DNA from: UBA11872 sp965198285
GTDB lineage: Bacteria > Chloroflexota > UBA11872
Assembly: GCA_965198285.1 (NCBI GenBank)
Contig: OZ240251.1
Span: 62,001 to 126,000 of the forward strand
Direction: 5' to 3'
DNA length: 64,000 bases
In this document: one piece after another, positions 50,925 to 59,678 of the stretch
Numbering within the stretch: the stretch's first letter is position 1
How the letters are laid out: every line of letters begins with the position of its first letter
Program-made: the position numbers and the translations under genes
Notes under the pieces: model-generated
Seen by the model: the letters and a program-made list of their open reading frames with translations, nothing else
Database searches by the model: none
Told to the model about the DNA's origin: nothing

Positions 50925-51863
50925 ATGACTCGACCTGACCCGTTGCCGCCGGCCCGGGGGCTGAACGATCCGCTGCGCCTCTTGGAGCCGCTGGGCGCCG
51001 CCGTTTCGACCGTGGTGCAGCCGGGCGCACTGGCCATCGGCTTGGGCGCCGGGGCGCTAGCCGGAGGGCTGGCGGGTCTGGCGGGCGGCCTCGCATTCAT
51101 CAGATCGCCCGCGGCGCTGGCGGTACTCCCGCTGGCGGCGGTCATTAGCCTGATCCTGTGGTCGTGGGCACTGGGCGCTGCGGCGCTGATTGCCGACCGC
51201 GCCGCCGACGAGCGCGACACCTCGGCCCGCCGGGCGCTCCGCGACGCCTGGCGCCAGGTACCCGCGCTAGCCCTATCCGCGCTTCCGATTCTGCTGGTGC
51301 TCGGCGCCCTGATCGTGGTGCAAACCGCTGTCTTCAACCTGACCCGCCCGCCGGACACCATTCTCACGACCGACCGCCCGGTTGCGCTGATCGCCGCGGT
51401 TTTCGTGGCCCTGTTCCTGATCGACGCGGCGGTGCTGGCCGGAACCAACGTTTTTCTCTGGACCATCATTCCCCAGGTAATCGTCAGAGGCTTCACCGCG
51501 GCGGCGGCGTACAACGAGGTCTACGCTCGCTTTCGGGAACGCCCTGCCTGGACCGCGGCCTCAATGGCTGCCGTGCTGGTATTGGCCGGGATGGTGACGG
51601 GCGTCGGACTCGGTGGCGTCACCCTGGCGCTGGCCTCGGCCGCGCTCACTGAGCTCGCCGGCGCAAGCGAGCTTGTCCTGCTGCGGTTCTACGGGGCGCT
51701 GTTTCAGGGATCGTTCGCCGTAGCCACCGGCGACTTCGCCGCAATGGTCATTCTGGCCACAGGCCTGGGCGCGGCGGTTGGGACGGCCGCCGGACTCGGG
51801 CACGTGTTTGGCGTGGCTGGCGGGACGGGTCTGCTGCGGGCGGCGGCCGATTCCACTAATTGA
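50925..51863 (+). CDS. Multi-pass membrane protein of unknown function
   Basis: 312 residues rich in Ala/Gly/Leu with six membrane segments, for example ALAVLPLAAVISLILWSWAL, LSALPILLVLGALIVVQT and LIAAVFVALFLIDAAVLAG. No catalytic motif is seen. It resembles the DUF4013/YciC-like membrane proteins in having a short amphipathic RRALRDAWRQ segment, but the match is weak. It lies upstream of the large GT-C-like gene in the same direction, 38 bases apart, and both may be one operon. Confidence 0.65.
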   Translation: MTRPDPLPPARGLNDPLRLLEPLGAAVSTVVQPGALAIGLGAGALAGGLAGLAGGLAFIRSPAALAVLPLAAVISLILWSWALGAAALIADRAADERDTSARRALRDAWRQVPALALSALPILLVLGALIVVQTAVFNLTRPPDTILTTDRPVALIAAVFVALFLIDAAVLAGTNVFLWTIIPQVIVRGFTAAAAYNEVYARFRERPAWTAASMAAVLVLAGMVTGVGLGGVTLALASAALTELAGASELVLLRFYGALFQGSFAVATGDFAAMVILATGLGAAVGTAAGLGHVFGVAGGTGLLRAAADSTN

Positions 51864-51901
51864 TCGTCCCGCGCGCGCACCGCAACTCCAGGTAGCGCGC
51901 C

Positions 51902-54682
51902 ATGCCTGAGCTGCTGGCCGTCGGCCTGGAAGCCACGGCCGTTGTGCTGGCCATAACCGCGGCGTGCGTGGTCGCGGGCTACGGCCTGACCCGTCGGCTG
52001 GCGCCGCCGGAACTGCGGGCCACCGGATTCCTGCTGGTTCCGCTGGTGGGCGCGGCGGCCCTGATCGTAGGCGCCTACGCGCTGAACCTGATCTTGGACC
52101 TGCGGATCGCCACGGCTCTCCTGTTGGGCGCCGGCGCCGCGCTGGCCGCCTGGACGGTGCGCCACGACGGCTGGTGGCTGCCACGGCCCACCAAGCCGCA
52201 GACGCTGACCCTAATCGCCGGCGGGTTGCTCTTGGCGGCGGCCTTCCTCCCGCACCTGCACGGACGCTCGGGCGCGATGTTGGGACTGAACATCGACGAA
52301 GACCTGTACGTGCCCCTGGCCGAGGCGCTCAAGTGGAACACCGTCTTCATGCACGGGCTGACCGAGGGTCCATTCCAGGCCGAATTCCAGGGCTTGCCCA
52401 ATCACTCGCGCGGCTGGGGGTTTCCGTATCTCCTGACCATCGGATCAATCCTTGCGAACGCGCCGGCGTTTCATGCGTATGTGCCGTTGCTGTACCTGCT
52501 CCTGGCCGGCAGCGTGCCGGCCGTCTTCATCTTTGCTCGAGTCGGCTTGCAGATGTCCGAACGCCCGTCGGGAATGGCGGCAACGCTCTACGCGCTGCAC
52601 GGGCTGCCGCTCTGGTTCGCGGGCATGGGCTTCGGACCGCACGCCGTCGCCTTCGCGCTCTTTCCCCTGGCGGCCGCCACCGGGATTACGGCCTTACGAC
52701 GCGGGGGCCGTTCGGCCCTGATCCTGGCGGCGCTGGTGAGCGCCGCGCTGCTGGTCTCCTACTTCTGGGCCATCTCGGCCGTCTATCTCGCCGTGGCGGT
52801 AACGCTGGTGGTGGTGCTCGTCGTCACGGGCCGACAGCGGCTCACCACGCTGCGCCGCGCGCTGCTGCTGGGCGTCGGAACGGCCGTCCTGGGCGCGCCG
52901 GGGCTGGTCTGGCTCTTCGTCTGGGCGCTGCCAAAGCTCGCGGACATTGCGAGCGACCTGAACGGCCAATTCGGCAACGCCTGGGGCGATACACGGTTCG
53001 CGAACGTCGAACTCGCGTTCGGGCTGGAAGCCTACCGCCTCATCCCGCGCGACGGACCGCTGGAGTCGCTCCTCGGCGCCGGCGGCACGGACACCCTGCA
53101 AACCGTACTAGGCGCGCTGTTCTGGCCGGCCCTGGCGCTGGCCCTGCTGGGCGCCGTGACCGTGCGCGGCGATCAGCGCGTGACGCTGGCCCTGGCCGCG
53201 GCCTTTGCCGGCTTCATGTTCTGGGTCGCGAAAGGCGCCGGCTACCACTACGGCCACCTCAAGAACCTGTCCTACGTGACCTTCCTGGTCGTGGTCCTGT
53301 TGGCGTCAGGGATCGCGAACCTCTACCACGGTGAGTTCAAGCTCTGGAGCCAGGCTTCCACACGCCGCCTTGAGACCCGCCTGGCGCCCTTCGAACCCGC
53401 CCTCGGTCGTATCGCCGTCGGCGTCCTGACCGTCCTATCCCTGGCGCTGATCTACAACACCTACCTCAGCGTCTGGTGGAACTGGCAAGGCGTCGGCTGG
53501 AATGCCGAACGCCGCATCGCCCACGACGCGCGAGCCGTCGCCGACCGGGTTCCGCCGGGCAGCCGCGTCTTCTTCGCGCCCGGCCTTACCTACCCGGTGC
53601 CCGAAGCACGACGTCGAACCGGCGAACACGTCCTGGCCTTCCACAATCCCAAGCACCAGTCCGAATCCTGGGCTCGGCGCACCACTGGCGTTTGGGCCGG
53701 GCTGCTGGTCGGACGCACGCTCGCCGGCCTCGCAAGTTCCCCCGCATATCCCTTTGAACGGCTGGACGACTCGGGCTACGACTACCTCGTCCTCAACAGC
53801 GCCAACGATCCCCGAACCTACGGGCTGCTCCAGTCCGACGCGATCCATGCCACCCCCTACTGGACCATCTACCGCGACGCGCCGGAGCAGCGGCTCACGG
53901 CCAACGACATAGCCGCAGCGCTCGGCTCGCTGGACGTCCAGTCAGACGGAAGCGTGCGGCTCGGACTGCGCGACGGTCGCCTTGCCACCGGCGCCGATGT
54001 GCAACCCGCCGACCAGCCCATCGTCTTCGGCATCGTGTCCCCAGCGCGCGGAGTCATCGAGGCGGGTCCAACCGAGGTCACGGTCAACCCGGGCCTTACC
54101 TGGATTACCGCCCCGCCGATCCCCGGATCCGTGCTGGAGGTCAGCGCCACTGGAACCGAATCCCGCCCGCACATGGTCGCCGCTCGGTTGCAGCCCAGCG
54201 CCTCCGGTCAGCCCAGCACACCCGAGCACGTCGCGCGCCACGTCATCTCGGTAGACGTGCATGTCAACGACGGCGCCCTTGGCGGCGCCATCATCACCAT
54301 GAATCCCACCGGCACCGGCGGAAACGTCGGAATGGCCTACGCGGAAAGCCCGCGTAACGGCGCGCCGCCCTCGCACGGCTTCTGGTCAAGCGCAGGCCAC
54401 ATCACCGCACCCGCGCAGCGGATGGAGTTTCGCTACGACCCAACAACCCGCACCCTGACGGAAACCGTTGACGGCCGGCCACAACCATCCATGACCGCCC
54501 GCGACGCAGCACTCATGGGCGACTACCGCCTGCGGCTCCTGCTTTCGCGGGGACTCGTCCACGACCTCTCGATCCTTCTGATGGACTACCGGATGCAGGA
54601 CGGCGAGGTGGGTGCGGCCCGGCCCTTCCGCCAGACCTACGTCTTCGACATGCCCGTTCGTCCCCTGCCGGGCCAGCAGTAA
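51902..54682 (+). CDS. Large GT-C-like membrane protein with extracytoplasmic C-terminal domain
   Basis: 926 residues: 14 or so membrane segments in the first 560 and a soluble exported C-terminal domain (about 590-926, beta-rich). The first outer loop has LNIDEDLYVPLAEALK, resembling the acidic DE-x-x-Y motif of ArnT/PMT-type GT-C transferases, and FPYLLTIGSILA follows. It is likely a lipid-linked sugar transferase; acceptor unknown. Not clearly a member of a named family. Confidence 0.65.
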   Translation: MPELLAVGLEATAVVLAITAACVVAGYGLTRRLAPPELRATGFLLVPLVGAAALIVGAYALNLILDLRIATALLLGAGAALAAWTVRHDGWWLPRPTKPQTLTLIAGGLLLAAAFLPHLHGRSGAMLGLNIDEDLYVPLAEALKWNTVFMHGLTEGPFQAEFQGLPNHSRGWGFPYLLTIGSILANAPAFHAYVPLLYLLLAGSVPAVFIFARVGLQMSERPSGMAATLYALHGLPLWFAGMGFGPHAVAFALFPLAAATGITALRRGGRSALILAALVSAALLVSYFWAISAVYLAVAVTLVVVLVVTGRQRLTTLRRALLLGVGTAVLGAPGLVWLFVWALPKLADIASDLNGQFGNAWGDTRFANVELAFGLEAYRLIPRDGPLESLLGAGGTDTLQTVLGALFWPALALALLGAVTVRGDQRVTLALAAAFAGFMFWVAKGAGYHYGHLKNLSYVTFLVVVLLASGIANLYHGEFKLWSQASTRRLETRLAPFEPALGRIAVGVLTVLSLALIYNTYLSVWWNWQGVGWNAERRIAHDARAVADRVPPGSRVFFAPGLTYPVPEARRRTGEHVLAFHNPKHQSESWARRTTGVWAGLLVGRTLAGLASSPAYPFERLDDSGYDYLVLNSANDPRTYGLLQSDAIHATPYWTIYRDAPEQRLTANDIAAALGSLDVQSDGSVRLGLRDGRLATGADVQPADQPIVFGIVSPARGVIEAGPTEVTVNPGLTWITAPPIPGSVLEVSATGTESRPHMVAARLQPSASGQPSTPEHVARHVISVDVHVNDGALGGAIITMNPTGTGGNVGMAYAESPRNGAPPSHGFWSSAGHITAPAQRMEFRYDPTTRTLTETVDGRPQPSMTARDAALMGDYRLRLLLSRGLVHDLSILLMDYRMQDGEVGAARPFRQTYVFDMPVRPLPGQQ

Positions 54683-54715
54683 GCTCAGGCCCCGGCCCGC
54701 GCGAGGTCTGCCAGG

Positions 54716-55600
54716 TTGGCCCTCAAGTTCCCCCGCTACGTGCTCTCCGGCACGGCCTTCCCTGAACACTCCCCCACCGCCCTCGTCGCCGAGGCCAAGG
54801 CGCTGGATCTGAACGCCATCGACCTGGTCGTCGCCCCCGGCGGCCAGGTGGACCCGTCAGAGGCAATCGATCTGATTGAAGTCACCGTCGACTGCGCCGA
54901 CGCGGGCGTCCAGGTCGTCATGGTGACAACCGACCTCACCTCGCCCTTCGACGAACACGCCGAAACCATCCACGCCGGCTGCGAGGAGGCGCGCGTCCCC
55001 TACATCCGCTACGGCGCCTGGGCCAGACTTGATGGCGCGCCCTACCTCGACTCCCTGCAAGCCGCCCGCGCCGGCCTGCGCGGGCTCGAAACGCTCTGCC
55101 GCCGGCACAACCTTCGCGCGCTCGTACGCCAGCTCCCCGGCTCGCTACAGGAACAGTCCGGCCACGCCGCCGCCCTGCTGCACGGCCGCCTGCCCGGCTA
55201 CGTGGGCATGTGCCTCGCGCCCGGCGAGGTCGGTCCCGTCAGTCCCGATGCCTGGCGCCTGGACCTCGACGCGCTCGCCGACCACGTGCAAGCCCTCAGC
55301 ATCACCAACTCAGCCGTCGTGCCGGATAGCAACGGCTGGTCACGCACGCCGGCCACCCTCACCGAAGGCCTGGCCGACTGGCCGAGCCTGCTGGACGAAG
55401 TGACCCAACGCGGCCTGGACGTCTTCGCCATCCTTGAGAGCCGCTACAGCCACGGCGCCGTCTGGCGCCACGACGCCGACACGGCACCAGAGGCGCGCAA
55501 GTTGCTTCAGAGCGATCTGCGCCTGGTCCGTCACCACCTCGGCACCAAGCCCGTCCGCCGACAGTCCAACAAGCCGCGACGCTGGTACCGGCCTCTCTAG
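54716..55600 (+). CDS. TIM-barrel protein, sugar isomerase-like
   Basis: 294 residues, TTG start 33 bases after the GT-C-like gene. Reading suggests a xylose isomerase-like barrel: LSGTAFPEHSPTALVAEAK at the start, DLVVAPGG, YIRYGAWARLD and ILESRYSHGAVWRHD near the end (Glu). Metal ligands are less obvious than in the 5001-5855 protein, so function is uncertain. Probably in the same transcription unit as the two upstream membrane proteins. Confidence 0.6.
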   Translation: MALKFPRYVLSGTAFPEHSPTALVAEAKALDLNAIDLVVAPGGQVDPSEAIDLIEVTVDCADAGVQVVMVTTDLTSPFDEHAETIHAGCEEARVPYIRYGAWARLDGAPYLDSLQAARAGLRGLETLCRRHNLRALVRQLPGSLQEQSGHAAALLHGRLPGYVGMCLAPGEVGPVSPDAWRLDLDALADHVQALSITNSAVVPDSNGWSRTPATLTEGLADWPSLLDEVTQRGLDVFAILESRYSHGAVWRHDADTAPEARKLLQSDLRLVRHHLGTKPVRRQSNKPRRWYRPL

Positions 55601-55806
55601 CCGCAGGCCCCCCAGCCGCAGGCCGGGCAACTCAGGCACCGGCCCAGCGGCCGCAGTTGAACGCCACAGTCCGGACACGCCTGCACGGCCCGCACCTGAC
55701 CACCGGCGCGCCACCCTGGCGTCCGACGCCGGGCGCTAACCACGTTCGACGCCGGCGGGCCATCGTGCCCCACAAACCGTACGGCAAATGTTCGTTCGGC
55801 ATTCAT
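55597..55806 (-). CDS. Small zinc-ribbon protein resembling the C-terminal tail of NrdJ
   Basis: 69 residues, ATG 55806 with GGAT upstream. The last 27 residues, CPDCGVQLRPLGRCLSC and PACGWGACG, hold six Cys in the order CxxC..CxxCxxCxxxxC, like the zinc-ribbon end of B12-dependent ribonucleotide reductase and related proteins. The first 40 residues have no known fold. It overlaps the convergent TIM-barrel gene by 4 bases. It may be a stand-alone zinc-binding protein or a captured domain. Confidence 0.5.
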   Translation of the reverse strand: MNAERTFAVRFVGHDGPPASNVVSARRRTPGWRAGGQVRAVQACPDCGVQLRPLGRCLSCPACGWGACG

Positions 55807-55908
55807 ACGGCATCCTACCAGCCCGTTCGCTTTTCGTCAGGCACGGAGACGGCGCGGTAGTGAGTCATTTTGATCGCAGCCCTCTCCACGAAGCGAGCTG
55901 TAGTCTTT

Positions 55909-55945
55909 CCCTCTCCTGGGGGAGAGGGTCAGGGTGAGGGGTCTT
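55909..55945. repeat. CCCTCTCC hairpin repeat with GGTGAGGGG end
   Basis: CCCTCTCC (55909-55916) and GGAGAGGG (55921-55928) form a perfect stem with a 4-base loop; gtcagggtgaggggtcttcg follows. Same arrangement at 57369-57423 and more degenerate at 21066-21123. Confidence 0.7.
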
Positions 55946-56090
55946 CGCGGCTCAAAACTCTAAATAACCCACTACCGACGGCGCCGGCACGAGGCCACGT
56001 TGGCCGACCGGACAAAAACGACATACCGTCACTGGATACGATCATGTCGACACGTTTCAGTCAACCGACTCCAGCTGGTGGCAACTCGAC

Positions 56091-57197
56091 GTGAGCGCTG
56101 ACCTCAAAAGTGCCGATGTCGCCGTCGTGGGCGGCGGCATCGTCGGCTGCGCCGTGGCCCTGGCCGCCCGTCGTCGAGGGCTCACCGTCGCCGTGCTCGA
56201 ACGCGGTCGCATCTGCGGCGAAGCCTCGTCCGCCGCCGGCGGCCTCATCTGCGGGCAATACGACGCCGACCACGACACACCCCTCGTGCGCCTGCGGCTG
56301 GCCGGTCGCGACGCCTTCCCCGAATTCGCCCAACTCCTCGAAGAGCTCAGCGGCGTAAGCGTCGGCTTCGTCAAGGGCCCCACCATCGGCGTCGCCCGCA
56401 CCGACGACCAGCGCCAACAGCTCCTCGCCCAGGTCGCCCGCCAACTCAAGGCCGGCTTCCACGTCGAATTCATCGAGCCCGACGAAGCCCGCCGCCGTGA
56501 ACCCTTGCTGCCGCCCGATGTCAGCGGCGCCGCCCTCTACCCGGACGGCCAGGTCGATAACCAACGCTGGCCGCCCATCGTCCATCGCGCCCTGCTGGCC
56601 GCCGGCGTGGACGTCTACGAGGGAACCGAGGTCGTGGCGGTATCCGGCGGCGCTAACCCGGCCGTCCAAACCGTTCGCGGCACCCTCAACGCGGACCAGG
56701 TCGTCCTCGCCACCGGCGCCTGGGCGCGCGAACTCCTGCCCTGGGTCCCGGTCGTGCCCTCCAAGGGCCACATGATCTCGTTCGACGCGCCCCACCTCCG
56801 CGCCCGCCACATCATCCACATCCCCGGCGGCAGCCTCGTTCAGCGGTCCGACGGACGCATCCTCTACGGCGCCACCAAAGAGCGCGCGGGCTTCGACCGA
56901 CGCCTCCGCGCCGGAGCCGTCCAGCAAATGCTCAACGGCGCCCTCGCCACCGTGCCGGCCCTGGCCGACTGCCCCCTATCCGCAATCTGGACCGGTTTCC
57001 GCCCCGAACCCGAGGACGGCCTCCCCCTCATCGGCCAGGACCCGCGCAGCGGCTTGTTCCTGGCCACCGGCCACCACACCCACGGCATCACCATGAGCTG
57101 GCACACCGGCCAAATCATCGCCCGCCTCCTCACCGCCCAAGACCCCGCCTACCCCATCCACCCCTTCACCCCCGCCCGGATTAACGCCACCGACTGA
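56091..57197 (+). CDS. FAD-dependent oxidoreductase of the DAO family (glycine oxidase/ThiO-like)
   Basis: 368 residues, GTG start. N-terminal FAD motif VVGGGIVGCAVALAARRRG (residues 9-27), the conserved SSAAGG loop after the first Glu, and a C-terminal GFRPEPEDGLPLIGQDP followed by GLFLATGHHTHGIT, typical for glycine/sarcosine oxidases. ThiO would produce the glycine imine for thiazole synthesis, but no thi genes are adjacent, so the substrate remains open. Confidence 0.87.
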   Translation: MSADLKSADVAVVGGGIVGCAVALAARRRGLTVAVLERGRICGEASSAAGGLICGQYDADHDTPLVRLRLAGRDAFPEFAQLLEELSGVSVGFVKGPTIGVARTDDQRQQLLAQVARQLKAGFHVEFIEPDEARRREPLLPPDVSGAALYPDGQVDNQRWPPIVHRALLAAGVDVYEGTEVVAVSGGANPAVQTVRGTLNADQVVLATGAWARELLPWVPVVPSKGHMISFDAPHLRARHIIHIPGGSLVQRSDGRILYGATKERAGFDRRLRAGAVQQMLNGALATVPALADCPLSAIWTGFRPEPEDGLPLIGQDPRSGLFLATGHHTHGITMSWHTGQIIARLLTAQDPAYPIHPFTPARINATD

Positions 57198-57212
57198 TCG
57201 CCCCCACCTGTC

Positions 57213-57340
57213 ATTCCGAAGTCCCCTGAGGAATCCCGACTTCCGCGCAACCCACATCAGAGGCCCTACTACGTTCGCGGTAAGCCTGATCGCCCCCTTT
57301 GTCATCCCGAGGTCCCCCGAGGGATCTCGACTTCTCCCCA
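57213..57340. repeat. Two copies of a tgtcattccgaagtcccctg-type unit
   Basis: tgtcattccgaagtcccctg at about 57213 and tgtcatcccgaggtcccccg at about 57300 (each followed by aggaatc/agggatc and cgacttc) are clear copies, 87 bases apart. The stretch gtcccctgagg is close to self-complementary. Confidence 0.7.
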
Positions 57341-57368
57341 TCCGTCTTTCCGCCGTCCCGCTCTTCAC

Positions 57369-57423
57369 CCTCTCCGAGGGGAGAGGCAGGTTCGGGCGTC
57401 TTCGGCCGAAACCGGTGAGGGGT
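57369..57423. repeat. CCTCTCC hairpin repeat with GGTGAGGGG end
   Basis: CCTCTCC (57369-57375) pairs with GGAGAGG (57380-57386); after a GC-rich spacer with ttcggccgaa the unit ends in ggtgaggggtc. Same family as 55909-55945. Confidence 0.65.
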
Positions 57424-57448
57424 CCGCCGCGCAACCCAGCTAACAGGC

Positions 57449-57503
57449 CCTACCCGTTCGTGGTGAGCCGGGCCGCCGTACCCGGCGCCCCGTGTCGAAC
57501 CAC
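57449..57503. repeat. GTTCGTGGTGAGC-type repeat, copy 2
   Basis: ccctacccgttcgtggtgag at the left and gtgtcgaaccac at the right, with a GC-rich spacer; nearly the same as 22355-22412. Confidence 0.75.
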
Positions 57504-57567
57504 ACAGCCGACAGCAACCAAGCCTCCCAACCAGCCCCCCGCCCTCCGCATCCCTTCCGGACGTAGG

Positions 57568-57586
57568 GGCCGGTTTCAAACCGGCC
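57568..57586. repeat. 19-bp palindrome GGCCGGTTT-C-AAACCGGCC
   Basis: Perfect 9-bp arms with a single central base. It follows taggg and may be part of a dispersed gtaggggc repeat (a second gtaggggc occurs near 57700). Confidence 0.65.
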
Positions 57587-57600
57587 TCTTCCGCCCACCC

Positions 57601-57650
57601 CCGTTCGTGGTCAGCCGCCCCGCCGTACCCGGCGACCCGTGCCGAACCAC
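57601..57650. repeat. GTTCGTGGTGAGC-type repeat, copy 3
   Basis: ccgttcgtggtcagccgccc at the left and gtgccgaaccac at the right; slightly diverged from copy 2. Confidence 0.7.
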
Positions 57651-57756
57651 CTAGCCGTCACCACCTCCGCCTGATCCCCCCGCCGTCCGCATCCCTTCTG
57701 GCGTAGGGGCGGCGTCTCTGACCCGCCCGTCTTCCGCGCAACCCACATCAGAGCCC

Positions 57757-57810
57757 CTACCCGTTCATGGTGAGCCCGTGCGCACTCCCTGGAGTACCGT
57801 GTCGAACCAC
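57757..57810. repeat. GTTCGTGGTGAGC-type repeat, copy 4
   Basis: ccctacccgttcatggtgag at the left and gtgtcgaaccac at the right. A partial further copy (ccctaccgttcgtggtg) at 57890-57906 overlaps the stop of the methyltransferase gene. Confidence 0.7.
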
Positions 57811-57891
57811 ATCCCGATCACTCTGCCTGGTACCCGCTAGCTCCCCACGACATCCCTGCGCGGGCCCCGACCTCAGCCCGTCGACGGCCCC

Positions 57892-58800
57892 CTACCGTTC
57901 GTGGTGTCCCGAGAGCCACTCATCGGGGATCCGCGCTACACGCTCTTCGCCGGTTGGTTCGTGGACTGCTTTGCCCAGGGGCCGAATCCTGAGACGTCCC
58001 GCCTGAAGATCTCCGATCCGCTGTTTAGCCGTCTCAAGGTAATTATTGTCCAATTCAAATCCCACGAATCTTCGGTTATGCAAAATAGCCCCAATTGCCG
58101 TGCTTCCGACACCGAGGAATGGATCGAGGACGAGATCTTCCTCATGACTAAGCGCGAGTATGCACCGCTGCACGAGCTCAACCGGGAATTGGCACGGATG
58201 GCTCGTCTTCTCGGGATGATTGGCCTTGACATTTGGAATATCCCATATTTCTGACTCCCAGTCACTGGCAATCGCTTGCCAAACATCACTAGGATTCTTG
58301 CCCAGAGGATTTCCAGTGAGTTCGCCTTTCTTTGGACCTTTGAATGCACGTTTGCCGGGATATTTCGCAGGAATTCGAATTGGGTCCAGTTCGAACAAGT
58401 ATTCGTCGCTCTTAGTAAACCAGAGGATTGTTTCGTATCGACCTGACAATCGTCGTCGCGCATGAAGGCCGTGGCCGAAATGCCATATGATTCTGTTCCT
58501 AAGCTTGAATCCCGCATCCTTAAATATTTCATAAAAGAAACAATCCAGTGGGTATACCTCGCCGGACTCTACATAATTACCCACCTGCCAGCACAAACTT
58601 CCCCGACTCGATGTCTTGGCGAAAAGAGCGTGAGCTAGATCTCGATAATCCTTCAAATAATCAGATAGAGCCCTACGATGCTCATAGACTTTTCCGATAT
58701 TATACGGCGGTGACGTAATGGTCAAATGAACCGAGTCAGGCGCAAGTTTGTGTATAAGATCAAAAGCATTGCCAAGCCTAAGATCAATGCTAGGAGTCAC
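57892..58800 (-). CDS. Site-specific DNA methyltransferase, beta class (SPPYN)
   Basis: 302 residues from GTG 58800. Motif IV TITSPPYN (residues 27-34) precedes motif I DPFLGVGST (226-234), the beta-class order; an upstream TSHPCQFP lies before motif I. SPPY is most often seen in N4-cytosine enzymes (such as M.BglII), but N6-adenine modification is possible. GTG 58800 shares one base with the stop of the DUF3883 gene (TAGTG), so it is coupled to it; ATG 58836 would overlap that gene. The C-terminal residues SGHHER are encoded by a dispersed repeat. Last gene of island 2. Confidence 0.9.
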   Translation of the reverse strand: MTPSIDLRLGNAFDLIHKLAPDSVHLTITSPPYNIGKVYEHRRALSDYLKDYRDLAHALFAKTSSRGSLCWQVGNYVESGEVYPLDCFFYEIFKDAGFKLRNRIIWHFGHGLHARRRLSGRYETILWFTKSDEYLFELDPIRIPAKYPGKRAFKGPKKGELTGNPLGKNPSDVWQAIASDWESEIWDIPNVKANHPEKTSHPCQFPVELVQRCILALSHEEDLVLDPFLGVGSTAIGAILHNRRFVGFELDNNYLETAKQRIGDLQAGRLRIRPLGKAVHEPTGEERVARIPDEWLSGHHER

Positions 58801-59678
58801 TAATGGATGCCCGGACTGTCTTGTAGTTGAGAACATCTTGCGGAGTTTGGAGTAATGAGCACCTCGGATGGAATTGTGATCTCTGACCACAATCCTGATC
58901 CCTGGTTTACAGCAATGTGCTGGCGAACTTCGTTAACCTTGAGCACCGTGGGTGTCCTACTCTTTTTGAGCCAGATCTGCAACTCCCACTGATCAGAGTG
59001 GGTCTCTGCGAACTCCCACTCTCTTCGTGTTAAGTGAACAGCTCCAAGGGACCAAGTTGCTTTGACCTCGATATAACGCTCGACGGGATTCCCGCGGTGC
59101 TGTACCTGGGGGTGCCAGCTCTTAATGTCGTATCCAGCTGCATTGTCGTCCAACGCCACCCAGATTGGGTGCATCTCTGTCTCTCTCAGCAGCATTTGTT
59201 CCCGAGCCATGGCGCGTCGTTCAGCATCTCTCCCGATTTGAAGGCGCTCTTCGGCCTCCCATTCGCGACCCAGCACGGTCACCGTATCCCACCAGGTAAC
59301 GGAAGCATGATCAGAGCTTAACAGCCCGGCGATGTGAATGCACTGTTGGAGGTCTGCATCGAGAATCCTAAGCACCTTCGCGCGCCCGCCGGGCAGCAGA
59401 CGTATCCAGAGAGGGCGAATTGCCTCAATGAGATGCTTTAGAGTCGCGCGAAATGCCAGCTTGACGTTGGTGTGATCGGAAAAGACGTGCCAACTGTACA
59501 TACATGCAATTTCGGTGGCACCGGGATAGTCGAAGGATGTTCGGTCAGCACTGCCCTGGCGTATGTAGCTCAAGGATTCCATCGGTGCGCGGTCGCTGCG
59601 AGCACATTCGCGTACTACTTCGATTCCCGCATATAGCACACTTGGTCGGAACGGGCTCCGTTCAGCGCGCTCCATCAC
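58800..59678 (-). CDS. DUF3883-domain protein, PD-(D/E)xK nuclease-like
   Basis: 292 residues. The C-terminal third is a DUF3883 domain: ALDDNAAGYDIKSWHP with D184, then RYIEVKAT with E204-x-K206, followed by HLTRREWEFA, the standard PD-(D/E)xK layout found in restriction and defence nucleases. Residues 1-150 have no recognised fold. GTG 59678 or ATG 59675 (three bases inside) are possible starts; both overlap the helicase stop. Expected to cut DNA when recruited by the helicase. Confidence 0.8.
   Translation of the reverse strand: MMERAERSPFRPSVLYAGIEVVRECARSDRAPMESLSYIRQGSADRTSFDYPGATEIACMYSWHVFSDHTNVKLAFRATLKHLIEAIRPLWIRLLPGGRAKVLRILDADLQQCIHIAGLLSSDHASVTWWDTVTVLGREWEAEERLQIGRDAERRAMAREQMLLRETEMHPIWVALDDNAAGYDIKSWHPQVQHRGNPVERYIEVKATWSLGAVHLTRREWEFAETHSDQWELQIWLKKSRTPTVLKVNEVRQHIAVNQGSGLWSEITIPSEVLITPNSARCSQLQDSPGIH

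Larger units (their letters stand above)
57198..57891. other. Gene-free repeat cluster left of island 2
   Basis: About 690 bases packed with short repeats: two tgtcat-type units, a CCCTCTCC hairpin, four GTTCGTGGTGAGC-type copies, three cgcgcaaccca..ccctac blocks and a GGCCGGTTT palindrome. No gene is supported. The last repeat copy runs into the 3' end of the methyltransferase gene. Confidence 0.8.
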
